DNA of 64,000 bases from positions 1,845,922 to 1,909,921 of the forward strand of contig CALYLW010000015.1 in NCBI GenBank assembly GCA_944989445.1, read 5' to 3'. The notes under the pieces were generated by a model. The model did no database searches and was not told where the DNA came from. It saw only the letters and a list, made by a program, of their open reading frames with translations. This document shows positions 35,201 to 47,200 of the stretch, piece by piece (the stretch's first letter is position 1; each line of letters starts with the position of its first letter). This stretch comes from Ampullaceana balthica (taxonomy: Eukaryota > Mollusca > Gastropoda > Lymnaeidae). A program made the position numbers and the translations under genes.

Positions 35201-38200
35201 TCTGGGGCCATGTTACCTATAGAAGGCCATAATAGTAACTCCTTCATTGGCATTAGATCACTGTGGCTATAGTTTATCACTGGATATTTGGCTATAGTTT
35301 ATCACTGGATATTTCATCCTTTGAGAGTTGAACCAAAAATTGTTTGACCTGATCCTGTTGTTATTGTTTATTGTGGATGAATTAAAGCCCAGCCTCCTAA
35401 TACATTGTTGAACAATATTTAGTCAGCCTCCTAATACATTGTTGTACAATATTTAGTCAGCCTCCTAATACATTTTTGTTCAATATTTAGTCAGCCTCCT
35501 AGTACATTGTTGTACAATATTTGGTCAGCACTCCTAATACATTGGCAGAAATTTTTAAGCAACCATTCCTCAATATATTTTCCTGGACCAGGCAACTTCC
35601 ATGCCCAAGAGCTCTGCTTTTTAAATCCTTTATATTAACTCGTGGTGTCTGTTTGTTTGAACCCTTGATCGCTTGCTTGATAGTCGGTCGCCAAAACTTT
35701 GGATCGATTTTTAACCCACTTTCTCGTAAGCTAGCGAGCTGAAATTTAGCAGGCAGTTTCGTGGTGATGATAAAAACTATGTATTAAAATTTCAGATCGA
35801 TCGCATGTATTGTAATTAAATTATTGCATTTTTAGATTATTTTATTTATTCCTATGTATCATGTTATTTTTTGAGATAGAGTGTTGCGGTGCGTATTATA
35901 TTGAACAACCTTTCTGTCGCGCAATAAGGTGCGTATTTTATTGACAACACGTTTTATAAACATATTCCTGATCGGTGCGCATTATGTTAAACATGTTTTA
36001 CGACACAACTGCAATTTTGTATTTTTGGATGGTCTTGCGCTGCGCATTATAATGAACATTCTTTTAGTTACGTCTAGTACATAAAGGATTTATAGTGAAC
36101 AACTTGTTTTTTACGGGTTTTTTTTATTAATGGTTAGAAAACAGTTAAAAAATTAATGAACCACAATTAACATCTCACGAGTTCTTCATGAGACCCAGAT
36201 TTTCATTGGGACCACTAGTGTCAATTAATATTTGTATGGTTTACCTAACTTTTAAATATATATTTTAAATTAAGATATAATCAAATTTGTTGTTTGCTCA
36301 CCAAAGTCAGTGAAGATGAGTTCAAACAATCATAGATTTACTAGAGAAACACACACACTCAACATAGATTTACTAGAGAAACACACACACTCAACATAGA
36401 TCTACTAGAGAAACACACACACTCAACATAGATCTACTAGAGAAACACACACACTCAACATAGATTTACTAGAGAAACACACACACTCAACATAGATTTA
36501 CTAGAGAAACTCACACATTCAACATAGATTTACTAGAGAAACACACACATTCAACATAGATTTACTAGAGAAACACACACACTCAACATAGATTTACTAG
36601 AGAAACTCACACATTCAACATAGATTTACTAGAGAAACACACACATTCAACATAGATTTACTAGAGAAACTCACACATTCAACATAGATTTACTAGAGAA
36701 ACACACACATTCAACATAGATTTACTAGAGAAACACACAAATTCAAATATTTATTTAATGAAAAAAAATAATAAAACCCATTTTTTTACATTCAGTACCA
36801 TGGTTTTTATTATCTAATTGTTACTTTGTTAGTGCTGTTTGGGGGAAAAAAGACAACAAAAAATCTAATAATAATCACTGTATACCATTATTTAGTTCAT
36901 CAAAGACTGGCAACTCTATTTAAAAACTGTCACTTTCTATGCTGGAGAAGTTTCTGACTTAAGTTGACAAGTTTCTGACTTAAGTTGACAAGTTTCTGAC
37001 TTAAGTTGACAAGTTTCTGACTTAAGTTGACAAGTTTCCAGCAGAATAAAAACATATGCCATAAAAACAAGTTATTCTAGAAAATTAAACACAATAAACT
37101 TTTTCTCCCAATTTTTCCAATCAAAATTCAATTATTCTTTTAAAACTAATTTGACATACTTACATGTCAATAAATCCAAGTGCCCATTTCCCACCCCCAC
37201 CAGTTTACCCCTGAACTTATCACAAACCCTTCTCCCCCTGTCTTTGAATTGTGAACCATAAACACATTACTTATTTAATATACATCATTACAAATATCTT
37301 GAATGATTTAAAAATTAAAACTTTCATCTAACAAGCAAGAATAACAAACAAAATATGTTAATAAAACAAAAATGTACAGTATTATACAACATTTCAATAA
37401 TGTTCACAATGATATGACTTAATGTTTTATAGTACAACGAAACAAAATTTTAAATGCATTTTCTGTCATATAAAAGTAGATAACTCGTGATAATTTCATT
37501 GACCTGTAGGAAAAAATAGATTTATCGCCCTTACATAAACTAACTTATAACTTGTATTTGCCCCAATATCAAACTAAAACTCCAGTAACCTCCCTTTTCT
37601 TTCATGTCATGTTTTTTATGCTGGTTGGAGGTAATGATATAACAACTTAATGTCTCATAAATGTTCATCTATTTCTTTCTTAAAACAAGATGTCTTAACC
37701 TAATAATGAGTTTTGCCAGTAAAAAATAAACATTCACAGTAGAAAAACAGCTGTTTAAAATAGTAATAAATGGAATTTTCTTCACTGTAAATCCTAACCA
37801 ATATTGTACTATTAAACTAAGCAGGTCATGGAATCAATTTGTAATAGTAATAATGTGCACTGTGTTGACAAACATCAAACATGTGCACTGTGTTGACAAA
37901 CATCAAACATGTGCACTGTGTTGACAAACATCAATCATGTGCACTGTGTTGACAAACATCAAACATGTGCACTGTGTTGACAAACATCAATCATGTGCAC
38001 TGTGTTGACAAACATCAAAAATTTGCACTGTGTTGACAAACATCAAAAAAGTTTATCAAATAACAGAATAGAAACATGGCTGAATATTAAAATCATAATA
38101 TCAACAATTTAAACTATTAACAAAAGCAACAAATGGTTCTAATATAATTTATATAATGATAAGAACATGCGGCAAATATGTGTTGTTACTATTCAACTGA

Positions 38201-41200
38201 GCCCACGTGATCCTTGTTTACTATTAGCATGGGCACAAATGAGATTTGCTCATAGTGTTTGTATTGATCAAAGTTTGATTTATGTCAACAGTATCTCTGT
38301 GGTCATACACTCAAAGCGGACATTGATGATGCATGCATTTGACCACATTAGCTGGACATTAACATGACCATATGACCTGTAAGCTGGACATTAACATGAC
38401 CATATGACCTGTTAGCTGGACATTAAAATGACCATATGACCTGTTAGCATTAATTCCTATACTTTTTTCTGGTCCGTGAGCAAAACAATAAACTCGTGTG
38501 CAAAGTTGTATAGCATTCATTTTTTGTGGGCAAAATTATATGCTCCACCAACACATAATTTCCTTATAAAAATTCGCTGCCAGGTAACTCTAGTAGAGTG
38601 TTGCGCGGCAAAAATTCGCTGCAAGGTAACTCTAGTAGAGTGTTGCGCGGCCTCGGACAACAGCTGAGAGAGAACATTGCCTGTTTCTACATCTAGCTTG
38701 AAATAGCTATCGTTGTTGGTCTATCTAATCCCAATGAGACTCGCAGACAATTTGTTTTTCTATCAAACTCCAGATAGCTTGCCAAAGAACTGTAGGTTTT
38801 TCTAAGTCTAAGCCTAACAAAGAATTGTAGGTTTCTCTGACCACAAACAATAGTTAGTCTCATCTAACCTGGTAGGATCTCACTATTCCCTAAAAAAAAC
38901 ATTTTTTCTCCCATAAAATTTCACAATTCATCACAGCCATGACTCTTTGAGCAGTTAACTGAATGTAATAAATACATGCTGCAAGCAGGATTATAATACA
39001 TGTAATAGGATACATTTAATGCATAAAGAAAAGCAACGGTACCTCATCTAACATCTCTACCTCATCTAACCACCCTACTTTTTGTAACAATGAGTATAGA
39101 CAGATTGTGTGATGGAATCACTACAGTTGTACTGTTACCTCCACATCTAGTCAGCACTACAGAATTCAGTCAGAGTGAGAAGTAAGATTGTACATCAGAA
39201 GTCGGGATTGTCATTGGATTATTTGATAAGTTGACTCATTCATGAATGTCCCTCAACACAAATGACCAGTGGTATAAGTTGTAAACAGCTTTTGAATCTC
39301 TCCCTCCTTCCAACCACATACTCAATAGTCTATGTCAACTCAAGACCACCTCATGTGTATTACAATGTAACTTCTTAAATGAATGACAAGAGATTAGGGA
39401 AGTAACATATAGACCTCAAATCCAAGCAGGTAACATACACATCAAATCCAAGCAGGTAACATACACATCAAATCCAAGCAGGTAACATACAAATCAAATA
39501 CAAGCAGGTAACATGCACATCAAATTCAATGAGGTAACATTTATATCCAAAATCCATGAGATCAGTTTTCCTCCCAGTAAATTGGTTCACACTCCAGATT
39601 GGGTCTAGGACCAGGTAGGGCGGGTTAGGACCAGCTCACTGTGACACACTCCAGATTGGGTCTAGGACCAGGTAGGGCGGGTTAGGACCAGCTCACTGTG
39701 ACACACTCCAGATTGGGTCTAGGACCAGGTAGGGCGGGTTAGGACCAGCTCACTGTGACACACTCCAGATTGGGTCTAGGACCAGGTAGGGCGGGCTAGG
39801 ACCAGCTCACTGTGCCCCCCCCCCAAGAGGGTACCTCAAGTTAAATATGTAAATATATCATGACAATACAAATCTCATGTTATCAATAACCCGAGGCTGT
39901 ATCTACTATTGGTCATCAATAACCCGAGGCTGTATCTACTATTGGTCATCAATAACCCGAGGCTGTATCTACTATTGGTCATCAATAACCCGAGGCTGTA
40001 TCTACTATTGGTCATCAATAACCCGAGGCTGTATCTACTATTGGTCAGGCTGTATCTACTATTGGTCAGGCTGTATCTACTATTGGTCAGGCTGTATCTA
40101 CTATTGGTCAGGCTGTATCTACTATTGGTCAGGCTGTATCTACTATTGGTCAGGCTGTATCTACTATTGGTCAGGCTGTATCTACTATTGGTCAGGCTGT
40201 ATCTACTATTGGTCAGGCTGTATCTACTATTGGTCAGGCTGTATCTACTATTGGTCAGGCTGTATCTACTATTGGTCAGGCTGTATCTACTATTGGTCAG
40301 GCTGTATCTACTATTGGTCAGGCTGTATCTACTATTGGTCAGGCTGTATCTACTATTGGTCAGGCTGTATCTACTATTGGTCAGGCTGTATCTACTATTG
40401 GTCAGGCTGTATCTACTATTGGTCAGGCTGTATCTACTATTGGTCAGGCTGTATCTACTATTGGTCAGGCTGTATCTACTATTGGTCAGGCTGTATCTAC
40501 TATTGGTCAGGCTGTATCTACTATTGGTCAGGCTGTATCTACTATTGGTCAGGCTGTATCTACTATTGGTCAGGCTGTATCTACTATTGGTCAGGCTGTA
40601 TCTACTATTGGTCAGGCTGTATCTACTATTGGTCAGGCTGTATCTACTATTGGTCAGGCTGTATCTACTATTGGTCAGTTTTAAAGAAAGAGATATGGTG
40701 TTTCTCCATGTGAAGATTCTCCCATGTGCATCCAGGGGAAGTAATTCTCCCATGTGCATCCAGGGGAAGTAATTCTCCCATGTGCATCCAGGGGAAGTAA
40801 TTCTCCCATGTGCATCCAGGGGAAGTAATTCTCCCATGTGCATCCAGGGGAAGTAATTCTCCCATGTGCATCCAGGGGAAGTAATTCTCCCATGTGCATC
40901 CAGGGGAAGTAATTCTCCCATGTGCATCCAGGGGAAGTAAGTTTTGATCCCATCAATCAAAGAGCATGAGCCGCTTGCTGAGTCCAGGGGAAGTAAGTTT
41001 TGATCCCGTCAATCAAAGAGCATGAGCCGCTTGCTGAGTCCAGGGGAAGTAAGTTTTGATCCCGTCAATCAAAGAGCATGAGCCGCTTGCTGAGGTCACG
41101 CATCTCGTTCTCCAGCATGTGGATGGTGGTCATCAGTTTCATGTTCTCCTCCTCCAGACTCAGCACCCGGAGGGCGACCAGCTCCTCCTTCGTGCGCCTG

Positions 41201-44200
41201 GCCTCCCTCGACCGTTTGGCGCTCTCGTTGTTCTTTCGGCGCTTCTCTATGTAGGCGTTGTCGGTCTGGGCACCGCACCCTCTGGTCGTGTCGTCACTTC
41301 CGGAAGTCGAGGGCTGGTCCTGGGGGTTGGAGGCCGTTGAGCATTCCGAGTAGGAGCGTTTCGCTGGACGCCTCTGGGAGGCAAGGGACCCCGAGTGTGA
41401 GGATGAGGGGGAGTGGACAGACGCCGGACTAAGGCTGGGGCTCAAGACCGAGCGTCTGTCCTCCTGGTCCTCCTCCTTCTTGACCGGGTGCTGGAACAAC
41501 GTGACGGCAGAACTTTGGTTGTTTCCTTCTTTTTTGATGGGGTACTGGAAAGGCGTGTTCACTGAGGCTGCTGCGCCTTCCGCCGGAAGTCTGGAAGATG
41601 AAGACACGCCCGCTTGGTACTGCTGGGAGATGCTGAGCATGTGGTGTTGGTAAGCCAGGTTCATGGCGTCCGGTGACATACGGCACGTGGAGGGGCCGGC
41701 CTGGAGGCTGCTGGGATATGAGGCGTTGCCTGATGACGCTGCCACGGCCTGCTGTTGAGGGCTGTGGTATGTTGAGTAGCCGCCCGATACTGGAACCATC
41801 GAGTGCTGGCTGTTTCTGAAGGCGTTTGAGGATGCAGCCTGCTGAAGACTGTTCGGGAAGGATGCCATGCTGGAAGCGGAGTCCTGTTGAAGGCTGTTTG
41901 GAAAAGACGGCATGTTGGCGTCATACAACATCGACAGCTGTTCCTGTAACCCCGACAGACTGCTGGACGACGCATTCCTAACCATGTTTCTGGTGGGCAT
42001 CATGAAGTTGGGGGGCTGTTCTTGACCCGAGCCCCCACTGCCCATGTTCATGTCCTCGCGGAGGGATTCTCCAATGAGGGAAGAGCTGACAATGTCAAGG
42101 TCGTCATATCCGTAGTGATCAGCGCTCAGCATGGAGCTGGGCCCGTCTTGTTGGGGCAACCTATAATCCCGTGAGAACCCTTGTTGGTGGGCGTGGGAGA
42201 TATGCCCAGCCGCTTGGTGGCGCTGATGTTCAGCTAAATTCATTGGCTGTTGTTGGTGGAAATCATGACGCTGGTGTTGGTTGATCTGCTGCTGTCGCTG
42301 CTGCATGAAGTCCGACAGTGACGTAGACATGCTGCTGTTTGAGGGATCTGACCGAGGGTCAAGGAACAGGAGGCTGGACGAAGGAAGCTCCGGGTTGTAG
42401 TATTTAAACGGCCGCTCGCCCTCCAGAACACGGATATTGTTGATGGGTCTCCCTTTAGACATGGCGGTGTGTCTTGGACGGTCTACATGAGACACTCCTA
42501 GACACAGCTCACATAAGACATTCTAAGATGCGGCCCTCATAAGGCACTGTACAGCTGGCCCGTCTCGTGAACAGACTTGTTAATCCTCGAGTCAGTCTGT
42601 GGATCAAGTGAGACAGACATGTGATTGTTGTTTGTGCTGTAGACTGAAGGGAAAACAAATTTGCTTCTTATTAATCGACAGATTTATCCAAGGGAATATG
42701 ACATAGGAATGACGCTCTTTGACTTTGAGGAGATCGGAGAGGTGTGAGGGAGGAGAAGGGAGGAGCTGTCTGAAGATCATTCGCCCACAGAAACATAGTC
42801 AAAGAGACAAAGTCATAGACGTAGAGCCAAGACATAAATCGCTTCATTTATTTTTCCGTATTCACCCACAGGAAGAAATCCTGTATAATTTGATGATTTG
42901 TGGATATACGTTTTACAATTAAGCATTTAAATATTTGATTCATTAATAAGAGTCACATTAAACACAAATGAAACGCAGTGAGCCCAGCTTTTAGCCGGGG
43001 TACTCGGCTATATAAATGATCTCATTATTATTATTAATTAGTTGTGCTTAGTTAGTAAGAGATTGTGCAAAATTAATTGACTCTTCCTTGGATTAACATG
43101 AGTTATCTTACTTGTATGAGTGGGATTGTCTTCCCCCGATCTTCCCCACAATTCCTTCTCTCTCCCCCCCCCCAAATGTCGCATAAAATCAGAGGAAACC
43201 TTTGGGACAATGGACATTGTGTCGCCGCGCTACTAAGCTCTGATCAAGTTAAAATTAAGTAATTAAGAAATAATGGACGCAACGCAGCTTTTGAATGAAA
43301 GATACATGGGGTAATATTCCATTTCTTACCTCATTGACTAGTTCTTTGTGAGAACTAACCAGCTAACGTTAAAATAATTTAAAATCTTATTTGTACGATA
43401 TTTTTATATTTGGTGGCCACCAATGTTGGTATATTATGTGTTAACTAGAGATACCCCCCCCCCACCCGAAAAAAATGACGGAATCTTTTTTGGTTCAAAC
43501 AGCACTATAAAACAAAATTGATCGCAGCGCCACCTAACAGCACTACATCCATACAGACAACGGGAATCAATAACATAAGTAACTTATCCTTGTTTGATAA
43601 ATACGAAATGTTAAACTTGCTGAAATGTACAAAGTATTTCATAATTATAAATCCTCAAATCCTATTTTTACATCGTTCCCTTTTCAAAAAGTAAAATATA
43701 AGTTATAACTAAAACAATGACGTCATATAAATTTTTTTTACAGCGCGTCTTTAATGTATAATTAAATTATTTTGCACACCTTCTTGAGCGCCTTCTGATG
43801 CACGCCTTGTATTAAAATATAACCTCAAATGCCTCAAACTTTTATAATAAAGGCGAAAAGGAATTTAATGGGTACGCCCGAGAAAAACCCATTAAGAGAA
43901 TAAAACAAAATCGACCGCAGCGCCACCTACAAATTACATTTAACATGCATAGACAACGGGAATTATGTATATTGATTAGCGTGCTTTTGTTTCATTTCTT
44001 CTACTGGTGTTGTTTTTATAATTTATTGGTATTGAGTCGGTAATAATCATGTGTATATTATAAATTATACGATTTTACAAATATATTTTCCATTGATACA
44101 ATAAAATTGTGAGACCTTTTTTCTGTGACTAGATTCCTACGCCTACGTACCATTTTGTTTTCCATATAACTTAAGTAGATGGTAAATTAAATATTACCAT

Positions 44201-47200
44201 TAATTTTTTTTTAATTTATTAATTTAAATATCCGGTTTAAAGAGGTCAAACGTTCCTAGAAAACTTTGTCATTGTTGTTCCTCACCGCATGGATCACCGC
44301 ATGGATTGTTCTATTGAATCTTGTGGAGGTTAAGATTTTTCTAGCAAACATTCCGACATTTACCAATTTTTTTCTCCATCACTTACAAATTGTGTAAAAT
44401 CAATGTTTATTTTATTTTATTTTGATGTTTGACCTCGTAAGTTTACTTTAAAACTTTTGCTTGCTTCTATATTCAACAAATTGATAACCAGGCCACGTCT
44501 TAGTAACCTTTTAAACATTAAAGAGGTGTCTGTCTTTTACATCCTACATGTCTGATTTAATTACAGTGAGTTTTTTGTGTCAGTTTCTGGTCAAGCAAGT
44601 ACGCGTACATTAAATCTAAATAATTTCCGTTGCTACATACGAAGGCAATCAGGACGATCTCACTAAATCGAAATGTGATCATCATTCGATGCCAGCTCCG
44701 GTGACAGATAATTGTTTAGAGTGACTGTGTGTTTGTTGTTTTGGTTGACTGTGTGTTTGTTGTTTTGGTTGACTGTGTGTTTGTTGTTTGGGTTGACTGT
44801 GTGTTTGTTGTTTGGGTTGACTGTGTGTTTGTTGTTTGGGTTGACTGTGTGTTTGTTGTTTGGGTTGACTGTGTGTTTGTTGTTTGGGTTGACTGTGTGT
44901 TTGTTGTTTGGGTTGACTGTGTGTTTGTTGTTTGGGTTGACTGTGTGTTTGTTGTTTTGGTTGACTGTGTGTTTGTTGTTTGGGTTGACTGTGTGTTTGT
45001 TGTTTTGGTTGACTGTGTGTTTGTTGTTTGGGTTGACTGTGTGTTTGTTGTTTGGGTTGACTGTGTGTTTGTTGTTTGGGTTGACTGTGTGTTTGTTGTT
45101 TGGGTTGACTGTGTGTTTGTTGTTTGGGTTGACTGTGTGTTTGTTGTTTGGGTTGACTGTGTGTTTGTTGTTTGGGTTGACTGTGTGTTTGTTGTTTTGG
45201 TTGACTGTGTGTTTGTTGTTTGGGTTGACTGTGTGTTTGTTGTTTGGGTTGACTGTGTGTTTGTTGTTTGGGTTGACTGTGTGTTTGTTGTTTGGGTTGA
45301 CTGTGTGTTTGTTGTTTGGGTTGACTGTGTGTTTGTTGTTTGGGTTGACTGTGTGTTTGTTGTTTGGTTTGACTGTGTGTTTGTTGTTTGGGTTGACTGT
45401 GTGTTTGTTGTTTGGGTTGACTGTGTGTTTGTTGTTTGGGTTGACTGTGTGTTTGTTGTTTGGGTTGACTGTGTGTTTGTTGTTTGGGTTGACTGTGTGT
45501 TTGTTGTTTGGGTTGACTGTGTGTTTGTTGTTTGGTTTGACTGTGTGTTTGTTGTTTGGGTTGACTGTGTGTTTGTTGTTTGGGTTGACTGTGTGTTTGT
45601 TGTTTGGGTTGACTGTGTGTTTGTTGTTTGGGTTGACTGTGTGTTTGTTGTTTGGTTTGACTGTGTGTTTGTTGTTTGGGTTGACTGTGTGTTTGTTGTT
45701 TGGGTTGACTGTGTGTTTGTTGTTTGGTTTGACTGTGTGTTTGTTGTTTGGGTTGACTGTGTGTTTGTTGTTTGGTTTGACTGTGTGTTTGTTGTTTGGG
45801 TTGACTGTGTGTTTGTTGTTTGGGTTGACTGTGTGTTTGTTGTTTGGGTTGACTGTGTGTTTGTTGTTTGGGTTGACTGTGTGTTTGTTGTTTGGGTTGA
45901 CTGTGTGTTTGTTGTTTGGGTTGACTGTGTGTTTGTTGTTTGGGTTGACTGTGTGTTTGTTGTTTGGGTTGACTGTGTGTTTGTTGTTTGGTTTGACTGT
46001 GTGTTTGTTGTTTGGGTTGACTGTGTGTTTGTTGTTTGGTTTGACTGTGTGTTTGTTGTTTGGGTTGACTGTGTGTTTGTTGTTTGGGTTGACTGTGTGT
46101 TTGTTGTTTGGTTTGACTGTGTGTTTGTTGTTTGGGTTGACTGTGTGTTTGTTGTTTGGTTTGACTGTGTGTTTGTGAATGTTTGCTCTTGTCTTTCTCG
46201 GATGTATTTTCCTTACGCCTACATTTCATGGTTAATGTGCTGGTGCCAATGCTAAAACGTAATGTTGCATCACTATCATCACACGTTTTCGTAATGTGTC
46301 GCCCGTATCAAGATAAATGAGTCCATGACATGCTGACTTTTCAAACCTAAAAATCATACTGTTAAAAAGGTGTGTAGTTAGTTAAAAAAGGTGTGTTACA
46401 GTGTGTAGTTAGTTAAAAAGGTGTGTAGTTAGTTAAAAAGGTGTGTAGTTAGTTCCGATTCATTTGTGATTGTTTGTTAATAGAGGTCATTAATTAAATT
46501 GTACAGTTAAACAGTGTTGGGTATCTCTGGGCACTCTGGGTGTTTCACAGGTCAGATCTCTTTATTTATAAGCATTGATAGCTGACGTTAAAACAATGTA
46601 AATAAGAAGCGTGACAGACAGTGAATTGAATCTCTACTGAATCAAAGTCTACCAACCATGACACCCATGATCGACACACCAATGTGTATTCCATGACGTC
46701 CATGATCGACACACCAATGTGTATTCCATGACGTCCATGATCGACACACCAATGTGTATTCCATGACGTCCATGATCGACACACCAATGTGTATTCCATG
46801 ACGTCCATGATCGACACACCAATGTGTATTCCATGACGTCCATGATCGACACACCAATGTGTATTCCATGACGTCCATGATCGACACACCAATGTGTATT
46901 CAAACTATTGACTCACTACTGATGTGGGACTACTATAAATAAACCAGATCTAATTTCTGTGATACCCCGAGATGTGAGCTTAATGAGATTTTTTTAACTA
47001 TTCGAAAATATTTTTACAAATGGTTATTGAATGTGATATGAATTATTAGCCTGATAAGACTCCATTCAACTAAGAACGTGTCGGCAAACAGTTGTCGCCC
47101 GTATACGTCCAATAACTGCCAAATGAGCCAAATGCGTGAAGATTTCAGCAACTTGATTGCTGTTGTAATTATTTCAATTTTGTATTGTGTATTAGTGACC

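Noticed and set aside
39875..40960. Open frames of 278-361 codons on both strands
   Set aside because: They come from the 21-, 33- and 28-bp arrays. Both strands are equally open and no non-repeat domain is attached.
41056..41975. Other frames overlapping the bZIP gene on both strands
   Set aside because: GC-rich shadow frames. Only the frame from 42462 to 41065 shows the bZIP domain.
42463..42495. Start of the bZIP frame at 42495
   Set aside because: That codon is GTG. The ATG at 42462 has a strong initiation context and is the more likely start.
44682..46255. Long open frames of about 490-515 codons on both strands
   Set aside because: They are by-products of the 24-bp period, which is a multiple of three and lacks stops in several frames. 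The translations are pure repeats with no domain.
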